This document shows, in pieces, positions 24,201 to 36,100 of a stretch of DNA of 64,000 bases (its first letter is position 1; each line of letters begins with the position of its first letter). Under the pieces are notes generated by a model. That model searched no databases. It worked only from the letters and a program-made list of their open reading frames with translations, and had not been told where the DNA came from. This stretch comes from Cyanoderma ruficeps (taxonomy: Eukaryota > Chordata > Aves > Passeriformes > Timaliidae), in contig VZDJ01004378.1 in assembly GCA_008694505.1 (NCBI GenBank), positions 11,779,472 through 11,843,471 on the forward strand, read 5' to 3'. A program made the position numbers and the translations under genes.

Positions 24201-27200
24201 GCTGATTGAACGGCAAATGTTTATACTCCCTCAAAAAGTTTGGAGCCTGTAAAGCTGCTGCTTTTATTTGTATAACAAAACAGACATATTTAATCACTGA
24301 GTGTCTTGAGATACCAAAGACATTAGATATTTTTGCATCTGTTAGAATCCAGACTTTACTGAGCCCATCAATAAATAATTCATTTTCTTATGTATAGAGG
24401 AGGGGAGGTATTCCCTAGTGCTTTTAGTGATTTGAAATTATAGGTTGTGATGGATTCTGAGTTTCAACTACCATTTAATTACTCAGGTATACTGTGTTTG
24501 GCATCATGTCCCTGTGGGTCATAGGTGTTGTGTAAGTGTGGCCTTCAGTCAACCAGGTTTCTAGTTTCCTACAGGTCAGAAGCTAAAACGTTTCCTTCTT
24601 CTGGAGTCTGACCACGTTTGCTTCTCTGTTGTACAATGCTTTTTAGGGAAAGGAGATTCTCCAGAATAATAACACGTCTGACAGATTGGGCACCAGCACT
24701 GCATAATACAGTGTGATTTCTGTGGTTTCCACTGGACAAGCAAAACAACTAAATCAACATGCCTATAGAGTCTCCCAAATAGTCTCAGTAGTATCCTGCA
24801 GCTGACTTTGGACTGTGCTATGCCTCAGCGGGTCCCCAGATAATTAACCTCTCTTTATCTCTTCCTAGTACCCAGAGAGTATTTGCAATATAATTTTTCA
24901 TTAAGATTCCTTAATGCCTGAGTCAATGGGTGCTGTAGGCATATCAACACATCACTCTTGTTGAAATGGTACAAGCAGAGACAAAGGTGATGTTCATCAA
25001 AGTGGGAAACAGCTGTAGTTTTCACCTCACTTTCCCCAAGACTTGTTTGATTGCTGCAGTAACCAGTAATGCTGAACTTGTCTTGATACCTCCAATGCCA
25101 GAATGACACAGCCTCAGGTAGTGTGTGATGTTACCATGTGCTTTCATCTCCTATTCATTAGCAGAGAGAGCAGCCACAGGCATGGAGGGGCCTATCCATT
25201 AGCAGCCAATGCAAGGTGGAGCTGTCAGAACCTCTGAAATCAGTCACAGCAGGTATGGAATCCATTTCTCCCTGGATGAAAACAGCTGGATTAAAGAGCT
25301 GCTTTCAGGACTGGTTCTGGGGAAGGCAGCATGTGTCCTAAGGCAGTGCAATGCTGGGAGTGGTTTGAGGCACTTATGCAGGCCATAAGGGAGAAAGAAA
25401 GCCAGCAGTCATGTCTGCAGCTCCAAGCCTGGCCACCTCCAGCTCAAAGCAGACATTTGCCAGCAGCTCCCTGTCTCTGCATAAAGATCATGGTGGTAGC
25501 AGGATAGTCCTGCTGTGCAGGGTAGCACATCAGCAGAGAGAAAGACTTGAAATTGGCTCAATCCCCTGAAATGGTCTCTCTCCATCCAACTGCAGTGTAT
25601 GGTGCACCAGAGGTACAGTGGGAGGCACAGAACAAAGGCGGTTGCTGGTGGTGGTGCCCTTCTCCTGGGAAAGTACTCATGGTTTCAGTGACCTAACCCT
25701 AGCAGGGCTGCTTTTCTGGCTGCTGCTTTTTGGCCATCACCTTCAAGAAGCTTTTATTCTGTCCTGGCCAAGTCTGTTTCCATCTCTTTTTCTACAACCA
25801 TAGAAGCTTGTGGAGCACTGCACTTCTCAGTGAATTCATGGCTTGCACCCCTGCTAGCATTAATTTAGTGTTACAGTCAGTCAGAAGACTGCACTGTAGT
25901 TGTTCTGGCTGGTAATGGTCATTTTATCTGTGATTTTATTTCATCTTTCACGAGAGACATTGAAGCTCTTCCTTTCATATAAACCCAGCTTGAATTTCAC
26001 TCTCCAGCAGTTCTCACTGAGCTTTGCTGTGATGTTGTTTCCCGCATCACATACCACACAAGGAATTAAATGATGGAAATCCGTGGCTAGGTAATCCATT
26101 CTATTGCCTGTAGATGAAAATGAAAAAACAGTGTACATCACTTTCTAATGTATCTCACTATGGATTTAAGGATATAATCCCATAATCCTTCTTGTCTGGC
26201 TCTTTACTTTAGTTTCGCTCAGGTGGTTTTTGGGCTTGACTATATACAATGTGCAGCACGCATTTGGTCTATAATGAAATTTCATTCCACTTCAGAACTG
26301 TGTGCCCAATGTGGAGAAACAAATAATTCTCAACAGCAGCACTGATCCCATGTATAGCATACAATCTATTAAGGAGTAGGTGGCAGAAAAAAAGTGATTA
26401 AGTGATCTGCTTTATCAGGCAGCTAGAGTTAGAGGAAACCAAAAAGATTGTTGTTCCATGTCAGGAGTGTGAGTGTACATTTTTATGGTCTTTGTTTGGC
26501 CTGGTTTTTGCAGACTGTGTGCTGGAGAAAGCTGCTCAGACTTCCCAGACTGTGCTGGGTGAAATTTCTGAAGGCAGCTGCTTGGTGGTGCCCCAGCCAC
26601 CTGCAACTGCCACCTTCCAGACAAGAACTGCAGCATGTTCTTGTGGCTGTAAGTTGTGCTTTTGTCCTGACCTTAAGCCGAAAAGCAATAGCTACATCTT
26701 CTGAATGAATGTTAAATACCCTCGGGGATGTTTCTGGCATCTGGGCCAAACAATTACTGCACTAATCTAAATTACACAAACTTACTGTTCCTCAAGGTCA
26801 GGCTGCAAAGATTTTTGTATCTGGACAATGTGTTCTAAATACAGGGGACTAGAGAAAGAAAAGCATCATACAAACAAGCCTAATATCAGAAAGGAGCAGA
26901 TGATAATTTAAGCAACACAAATACAGTGGCACGTAAAAAATGGTGTTAAAAATAACAGCACCACTGAAGCTGCAGAATCATGCATTCAGGAATTAGGAGA
27001 TGTCAGAATTAAGTCACCAGTATAAACTTTTCACCCCTATTTTCTGCATGCATCTTGATACAATCTTTAATTATCTATTCACATTCCACTTTTCCACATG
27101 ATCTCTGTCTCACTTGCTGCACTGGATGAATGGTGTTCACTTAATGAGAAGCTATTTGATATTTTGGTTTACCTTTTCTGTGCAGCCTGTGGCCCCAGGC

Positions 27201-27315
27201 CTTACTTACTGCACATGATTGGAACCTTGATATGAAGATGAAATCACTCATTTCCTTGTGGACTTTTTTTGTGACACTCATCCCTGTATTTCCTTAGGGC
27301 TTCTTGAGCATTAAT

Positions 27316-27415
27316 GTATTTATCTTCACAACAGCCTTCACAACAGGAGCATTATTGTCCATTATTGTCCACATTTTATACTGAGGCACAAAGAAATTAA
27401 AGTCAAAGGGCCTGT
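27316..27415 (+). repeat. Probable ancient MIR-type SINE core
   Basis: Ordered matches to the MIR core as I know it: 'atcttcacaacagcc', then 'gcattattgtcc', 'cacattttatactgaggcac' and 'aaagaaattaaagtc'. The 11-base string 'attattgtcca' is present twice in a row (around 27351-27372), a local duplication. MIR predates the bird-mammal split and survives in birds as rare degraded copies. Identification is by eye only. Confidence 0.65.
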
Positions 27416-28654
27416 AATTTGAGATGTCTGAGGACATTATTATGAGGACATATTATTACCCATCTCTTATCTGAGTATTTATCTAATTGAGGGAGGAGGG
27501 TCTAGCATATTATTTCATTAGTAACAGACAGAGCCGCATATTTACTTGATGTAATCCTATATATTATTATACTGACATCCCTATTTCTCATGTAGTATTC
27601 AAATGATTTTAAAAGCAGTTTCTTTGCTTGCCTTGAATGATGGCTATAATTGTGTCATGTATCTAGCTCCATAAAAAGTCTGGAGTTCATTACTTTTTTA
27701 TGCTGATCTTAAAGGAGTATGGTGCAGTCTTTTCTGGACAGTGCTATGCACTACAGGACTTTGGTTCTCCCCGTGAATATTTAGTCAATTCTTCCTCCTC
27801 CCAGGGGTGATATATTCAGGTCCAGCTCTCATTAGTTTCAATACCAGCCATGGGCACTTGTCACTTGTACAAGTCTAAGCATAGGCAGAGTGGGGAGGTA
27901 ATCCCACAGGGGAAAAAAAATAATTTGGTTCTAGAAATTCACTTAATATCTCTTAGATGTCTTATAGCAGAGTCGGTTGAGAGATGTGTCATAGCAGAAC
28001 TGATCAAATTCAGTTTCTCCTAGCAGCAATGACTTCTGTAACAGGAGGCAAATGTTTTCACATCTGCTGCTGTCTCTTGCATTTACACCCCTCTTCCCAC
28101 ACACTTTCCAGCTTGTGCAGCAGATGCAGAGTGCAGGAGGACTACAGGGGTCTCTGTCACTATATATTTCCATCTCACAATCATAAGTTAGATACTCTTT
28201 AATGAAAAAAGGTTGTGTCTTCTGGAACAAACTCTGTGTGATCTAGTAACTAAGAAAGGATTGTACCATGCCTTAACTTTAGCCTGACATCTAGTTCTTG
28301 AGTCTTCACCATTAAGTATTCAGGCAGATGCCTTAATGCAGGATTTTTCTGTGTGCATAAATCTGATAATATTTTTACAAAGAGATAGCAATCTCAAAAT
28401 CAGAAGCCTGTCATATGAATCCAATGTATCTTATCAGGCTACTGGGACTCTTACCTGTCCTGCAGGGATGTTTGCCATATGAGCAACTGCTAATTGCAGT
28501 GTGTGCTTTTTCTTCCAATGAGACAGTTCATAAGAAAGAAGAGAAACATACTTTGCCTCTGGACTTCACATCTGCTTGTTAGCAGCAGAGAGTGGTAATA
28601 ATGGCCACCAGTCCAAACTCCAGAGCCAATGAGGTAATGATACTTTCTGATAAC

Positions 28655-28995
28655 ATCCTCAACCATGGCTTTTTCCTTCCCTTCACTTCCAAATCCTCCT
28701 CCTTTTTTGCCCCCATCCTGGGTCCTCCTCATGTCTGGTTCTGTCACATATCCAATTATTTATATCCAGCTCCAGCTTTCAGTCTTCATATCTCTTATTT
28801 CTAGGCTCCATATTTAGCAAATCCTACTCATCTATCCTGCAGCTACTGTTCAAACCAGAATCACTTCGTGTCTCCCCTCTCGCTAATTCAGTCCCTTTTT
28901 CCTTAACCAGCCAGTCCCAACCCCCTGCTTTCATCCCTTTAAGTCTCTCCCCTCTTCCCACTTCTTTTGTGTAGTCTATTCCAATTTTCCTATCA
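28655..28995 (+). other. Pyrimidine-rich (C/T) intronic block
   Basis: About 340 bases rich in C and T on the + strand, with tracts such as 'ctttttccttcccttcactt' and 'aagtctctcccctcttccca'. It lies just before an antisense CR1. No gene was recognised; minus-strand open frames here are rich in Gly, Glu and Lys, as expected from a purine tract. Confidence 0.45.
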
Positions 28996-29121
28996 AACCT
29001 TTGTGTCTCTGGGTATTTCCTTTCACAGCATGGCCCAGGCTGTGTGGTTGCACATGGATACACCAAGTCTTCTGCTCAGCCTCTTAGAGAGGGTTGCTGG
29101 GGAGGGAGGAGGACAGGGTTT

Positions 29122-29290
29122 ATCATAGAATAATTTAGGTAGAATAAGACCTTTAAGATCAAGTTATTAATCTAACACAGCCAAGTCCACCACTGAACCT
29201 TGTCCCTTAACATCACATCTAAATGTCTTTTATATACATCCAGGGATGGGGACTTAATCATTTTCCTGGGCAACCTGTTCAAGTACATAT
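29122..29290 (-). repeat. CR1 LINE fragment, antisense
   Basis: About 170 bases of antisense CR1: 'tcatagaataatttaggt' then 'aagacctttaagatcaag', 'ccaccactgaaccttgtccc', 'catccagggatggggact' and 'cctgggcaacctgttcaa'. It is diverged and truncated on the right. Confidence 0.85.
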
Positions 29291-30080
29291 AATACATAGT
29301 TTTGCTTCAGCTATGTACAGCTTTAAAAAGGTCTAAATACCTTTGCTTTGATTCAACATACTGCTATGTTGTGCTATGTGCAAAATAAAAAGAAAAAGAC
29401 CAAAACATTAAAACTAATTTTAAAAAATAGTCCCTGTGAGGCTCAGTCTCAGACCCAGAGCCAAGTGCCCTTCTGCCTCCATCTTCCCTCAGGTCCAGAT
29501 GCCTAGCTCAAGCTGTACTTGACTAGCTCCAGCTGTACACAGAGTACACTTGGGATTAGTAATTAGAGGAAAGCAGGCTCTCTGTCCCTTGGCTGCTATG
29601 CAGGGCCAGCTCAGTCCTTGTTTGAGAGCAGCTCAGAGTCCTGCCCTCAGCAGCAACAGCAGCAGCAAAAAATGGTGGTGGAGGCAAAGGGGAAATGGAG
29701 GATGCTCTGTCTCTCTTCTGAGACTGGCGGTTTCACTAGAGCCTGATGCTCTAGGAGTTAAGGGACGCTTTGGCATGCTGAGTGATGCACAGTTTGGGGA
29801 GATGCTTGTTTCTGAACCTTTAGCTAGGTTCTTTTAAGTATGAAAATTATTGACTTTTCAAAGGTACCTTAAACTTTTTCAGTCTGGGGCAGGTATTTAC
29901 AGGGAAGCAAGAGGCACATCTTGACACAAAGTTACTCCCTTGCTGAACTATATTTGTCCACTTGAGATTTCTCTACAGAGCAAAGCAACTTATTTTCTGT
30001 TTGTTCTCACTCTCGGAAATGATTAAATGGTGCCAGTTGAAAATGTCAAAACCCTAAACCAGAAACATAGAACCAAATAG

Positions 30081-30099
30081 AAAAAAAAAAAAAAGAAAN

Positions 30100-30142
<43 letters not shown>
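30081..30142 (+). repeat. Poly(A) tract of about 62 bases with an ambiguous base
   Basis: Nearly pure A with a G at 30095 and N at 30099. The N indicates an assembly or base-calling uncertainty, so the real length is unknown. I found no retrotransposon body or processed gene clearly ending at it. Confidence 0.85.
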
Positions 30143-30143
<1 letters not shown>

Positions 30144-33100
30144 CCTGAGGCACACACCAGACATGGGCTGTGTCAGCCCAAGGAGTTATATTTGGAAAAG
30201 TTATAAGCAAATGAGATCAGTATGTGCACAAGCCTACTTGCATGATAAGCAGCAGCACTATGATTTCTGCCTGCTCTATATGGCACCTGCCACACTGATA
30301 GTTGGGTGCCCTGGTGTATGAATTCCTCTAGCGCCATTTCTTGTAGCAAAATGAACCCAAAAATGCTCTCTTTTCACACAACAAGGATCTTCCTGCATTT
30401 CTTTCTGCTGCTTTTATAAAACTACACTAAGGACTGAGTGTTCTCAGTATGTTGCTCTGTGGGAGGGATCTGGAAGGAAGAGCAGCCTCTTCTCCCTTGA
30501 CCTGCTGATTTTCTGATCAACAGAGGTGAGAATTTTCCCAGCTCTACAGGGCTGTGCTCCAGCATCCTGGCTCAATTTTTAGCCTTCACTGAGACAGTGG
30601 CTCCAACTTGACACAACTGTGTTGATTTGCAGACAAAATGCCTAGTTCATATTGGTGATGCTCAGAGTCTGAGTGGAGTTGTTATGTAGCCACATCCATG
30701 CAACTTTTCTCAACCCAATTTTTGAATTCATTTTTCTAGCCATAAAAATCTCTCTTTTCCTTTACACAGTGCTTGTAGGTATAAGCAACTTTGAACTGTC
30801 AAAAAAATAGAAAATGAAGTTTTTATTCCCCATACAGATCTGGTAAATAAATTTCTACAGTGTGTCCCAATGCAAATATACACTGTTGTGATGTTTCTTC
30901 TGCCAAGAGCACTTCAGAGAGTACTGCTTACTGGGACAGTGAGAGGCAATCTATCAGGACAGTATTATCCAGCAAACACATTTTGTCTACTATATCAATT
31001 AATGGTATTCTTGGTTTACAAGACACACATTGCTACTAGAAATTCAGAGAAGTGATGAAAATCTTAAAAAACTATAGCTAAACTACAAGTTCCACTGGGG
31101 ATAGAGTAACTGTGTATAGCCACACACAGAACCATACAGGCTAGATGGGCCTTCAGGTTGTATAAGAAAATTAAATGAAATTATTGCTGTGTTTTGTGCC
31201 TAAGTCATAGATTTCTGTAACAATAAAGTTAGAATGAGAACATGCACTTAGTTTTCTTTAGTGATTTAGTTCCAAAAAGGTTACATGTTCTGGTAGAAAT
31301 CATTGTGCAGAATCATACTCATCAAAAGGTAAATGTAGACATCAGTTGTATGATTGGTAATTGCCCTTATATCATGGAAATATGTGAATGCTTTCAGTGT
31401 TTTTTCACGGAAGTAGAATGTTGTAATTAGTGCCAATTAAGTAGCAAGACTCTAGTAACTCCCTTTTCTGTTGAACAATGTGTTTCATGGGGCTTCACTC
31501 TCTTAATTAGCAAAAGGATTTCCATGTATCTAGTATGAGTTCATAGGAAACGTATTTAGAATTAGGCATGAAGCAATGTAGACTGGAAGAGTAAGTTTAT
31601 CAGAAGGAAATAGTACTGCTTGCTTCTTAAATGGTTGCTACAAGAGTTAAATGAGAGATATTTTCCTTGAATTTTGACTCAGCATTTAAAGCAAAACATT
31701 TGTCAGATGACTGCAGGAAAACTCAGAAGAGAATTGGGAATGAGAGGCTAAAAAAGTCATTGATATTTTAGGAAGGAACATTTAAATACTAATACTAGTT
31801 CTTATTCTGAGTTTCTAGCAAAAGGCTTGGTTCATTCTAAATGACTGTTAAGGAGTAGTCAGTACTTTGATCAGTGTTTATATAGGTCAAGACTACAAGA
31901 TAGGGAAATGTTAAAATGAATTTTGTGTCCTTGAGCATTACGTATCCCTCTGTGCTATGTTCCTATAGGAGCTTCTAAACTTCTCACTTGAGCAAAAAAT
32001 TAAAAAAAAAAATCTTTTCTGGTCAGTGTTTTTTGTAGCCTAGATCAGGGAAGTCTGTCATTTGCGAATAAGATTTGAAGTAGAAAGACTATGAGCTGGA
32101 GTTTTCAGCACTTTTCAGCATCTGCAAGGTCTAGCAGGGTCTCCCCTATAGTGCATGAGAAATGTTATTTTGTTAGTAAATCAGCTTTTGAATTTTTGCT
32201 TGCAGAATCCAGTGAAATTGCATTTTGGCAGATCAGACCATTTGGCCAACCTCTGTCAGGCATGCTGAAGCAGACCAATAGCCCAGTAGTCTTTAATTTT
32301 TAAATAGTACATTCCTGTAATAATAACCTGTCGTGTGGTTCTAAATTTTTTCCCTGCATTGTAACTCTCCAACTGATTATAGATTCTTTGAAATTGCAGT
32401 AATAATTGTTATAATCTGCTTTGCTCATACTTCTTTCATACTTGCATATCTTGAAGCCATGCTTTGTACATGCAAACTGGATAAACCTCAGGAAAAATGT
32501 AATGTGAAGAGACATCAAAGCAATGGTCTCTGCTTTCTTTTAAAAACATGGCAGCAAGCCTATTGTTCTCTGGGCTCTGATTGCACTTACATAATTAACA
32601 GCAGAATTACCCACCCAAGTCAACATATGGCGGGTAGTACTGCTTCAGACCAGCACATCCCTAAATATGTTTTGTAGTGCATTTCTCATGTACCTAAACT
32701 GCTACATTTAAGTGTGCAGTTTCTATCTATTCATTATTTTGGTAAATGTAGATTGCACAGGAGCCTCTGATGAATAATTGCGTGTTTGAATGAGCACAGC
32801 AACTTCAGTAGCAGACATTTGTTCTATAGATATGTTAGGAGAATTATAATTGATGCCCTTTTTATCACTGAATGAAAGAAAGATAAAAGTGCAGCTATAA
32901 ACTGAAAGTTGAAATAAATTATGTAAAACATATAATTCGCATAATGATTGTCCCTTTATAAATGTTCATCTTAAGTAACCATATCATTTGGGATAATTCC
33001 TCCTTGAGGAATGCTGTGAAAGAACAGCTCATTCATTATCTTGACTTGGTGAATTGTTCTAAAACAGCTCCTCTGATGGGAAAATTGATTTAGCATTTCT

Positions 33101-36100
33101 TTAAACTACTGAAAATAATGCCTGAATTCTATACTTTCCTGTTCAGAAAGTTTCAGTAGCTGTGTCCACTATATGGCTTTGACTAGTCAGACTGGAACTC
33201 CCCCCAAAAAACACACACATCTACCTCTTGTCTTCATGCATATACACATGCAGAACCTTGCTTTAAAACTCCACCAGATCTGTTAATCAGACTGACAGAG
33301 TAATCAGTCAGCTGCTGTAATGTTGCTCCCCTGATTCATTGATGGCAGTAATTAAAAGTTTTGGAGTTTGGAAGTCTGGAAGACATCCACTTATCTGCAG
33401 GCAAGATCTTGTGTCTGTTTACTACCCTCATAACAGTGTCTCTGAGAACAGGTAAAGTGTCATTTCCCAAAATTTTTGTCATGAAAGTTCCTAAAATTAA
33501 AAATGTGTACTTATGAATTAAGTCTATCAGTTGTAGCTGCTACAGAGGAAGTTGTGGGAGAAAAGACAGTAAAGGGAAAAGAATTTAAGTGTTATTGTTT
33601 GTGGCAAAGATTAGTGATACAGGGTTATATGGGTAGGTGAAAGAGCAAAATTTCTGAAGCACGAGACAGTGTAAAAGACCATCTTTCCCTCCAAAAAGAG
33701 TGCCTCATGGGGCACTTACAATTTTCCTCAAAGAAAATTCTCTCTGGAAATTAGTAAATTGTCTTCCAAAAATAGCATCAACAGCAAGGAGGGGAAAGGA
33801 ATTTCTTGCAGATCAAGAGTAAAGACTAAATAGAAGGGTTGCAGGAGGACAACCTTCAGAAGCATCTGTTAGTTTGGGCAAGCTTCTGCCAAGAGCTGTG
33901 TATATGATTTCTTATCTACACTGAATTTCCAAATCTTTTGAGCTTGTCTCATCCTGTCGCATCTGTCTTTTTTTTTTTAAATTTTGATTCAGCCTTACCT
34001 TTTGGTCAGCATAGTTGCTATACTTAGATTCAAAACTCACTAGAAGAGCACTTCAATTCATTGCATACCACCAGCCTTTGATTTAGTCTTTGAGATTCGA
34101 AAAGACACCTTAATAACATTCTCTCTGCTCCCAAGGATTTTGATGGGAACAGTTTTGAAATTCAGACCAAACAGTTGTGTTTGCCAAGACCAGGGTGAGT
34201 TTGTGCAATTAGAACTTGGTTGACTGTGTTTTTGACTAGCTCTCCCAGGAGGTTTCTAAACACTGAAAACCTTTTAGGATGCAGTTCATGTTTTCTGCAT
34301 GTGCTTGGCAAAGACAGATATATTGGTCTAGCATGAAAAGCTGAAATTGCATTTTTCCTCTCTCATTCTCAGGAAGTGAGTTTTGCATTGGGCATCAGAG
34401 ATGAGGCTGTAGAAAAGAGTTATCTTCCCTAATTTTTATTCACGTTGAAGACTATCATTTTGGGTTATGGTATTGTTCATTCTCTAAGGGATGTAATTTA
34501 TGTATGTATAACATAGGGTACTAGCATCACTTGCTCAAGGGATAAGAAAATGAATGGATTTTTGGAGAGGGAAGGGCAGATAGGAAAGAGAGAGCTTAAG
34601 CAAATAATTCTGCAACTATTAAGTGACATACACTCACTCTAATAAGAGGATATGTCATGTCACTGAACTGCAGTGAATGACTAATGTAATGCTGTGCACT
34701 CAATGGAAGATGCAGTATAGTAATCCCAGCAGCACACTAGTTTTGTGTAGCCTCTTATTTACCAATAATAATAAAACTACTAGGCCTGTACTTACATATT
34801 GAGACTTAATGATTTCTTATTTTTCTCAGCTCCTGGAACAGATATGCCTAATGGCCACACCACAGCTTTTGAGGATAAAACTGGAGGTAGAGGGGTAGCA
34901 CTGACATGGGGCTCAGGAATGGGATAAGTTGCCTTCAGGAAATGAGGTTCTGTTTGCAAGCAGTATGCTGCTGCTGTGGATCCTGCTACCAGACTAAAAC
35001 TCAGGACACAGAAAATAATTTAACTTCAGCTTAAAAAAAACAGAGGGAGCTGGGAAGACCAAGTATATTCTATATTACTCTTGTCTCTGAAACAAAAATA
35101 TAGTGCAGATATCAATGTTTTGCAGTCAACCTTTCTTCTTATAACATTTACACACAGTTTCCTTTATCTTTCCTGATATATTACAACTGATATGTTAATT
35201 AGCACAAGTTATGATGAGGAAAATAATTTTGGAAAGAGTTATTGCCATTTTTTTGAGGAAAAGGGAATTTTCATAGACTTGTTTGCAAACCCCACATTTA
35301 AATTCACAAGATGTTTCTCTCTGTGTTCCATATGCATTCAGTGTTTTTACTTTATGTCACTTTCAGCTCTATCATTTTTTCAGTATCAGTCAAATGCAGC
35401 ATGTAGTACTGGGGTTTTTTTCCAATGGAAATTTAATATTACTGTTTCACTATCTTAATTGCAGCAAGCTGAACCCTGTGCATGCTATTTTGTTTAGTTA
35501 TAGCCAAACTAAAACAAGTTGGATGAAAGTTTCAAACTGAGACCATTGGCCCAAATCTGTCACTTCAGATCACACTAAATACCCAAGGACAATTCTTAGT
35601 TTTCTTTGGAACCAGACAAAAATTTTGGGGACCCAGAACAGGTGATGGTAAAACTCTTCAGAGTACATATAATCTCAAGGAATTTTGTCCAGAACAGAGT
35701 GGCTCCTCAGTCATCCATTTCTAACATTAATGCAGCTGATTTACTTTCCACGTACAGTGAACAATACACAGTAATCCCCTCACTCTGGATACTCTTTATT
35801 TTTATAACACCATTTTTATTGTGTTGCAAAGCTTGTAGTGAGAAAATACCGGCTCAGGTATTTTACAGCAAGTGTCTCTTCTCAGGTTTAGGTGACACTG
35901 AAAAACACCATTAAAATTTAAATATCAGGCAATGAGGAAATTCACGTATGTGGATATTTGGAAAGAGAAGGAACAATATACATTTTAATACAGCTGAAGT
36001 TAGCTGAAGACAGTTTTCTTAATGTAAAATTACTTAAAAACCCTAAATAGAGCTTACTGTTCAGCTGCAGTGTGGATATATTTCCTACAATGCAGTGGTA

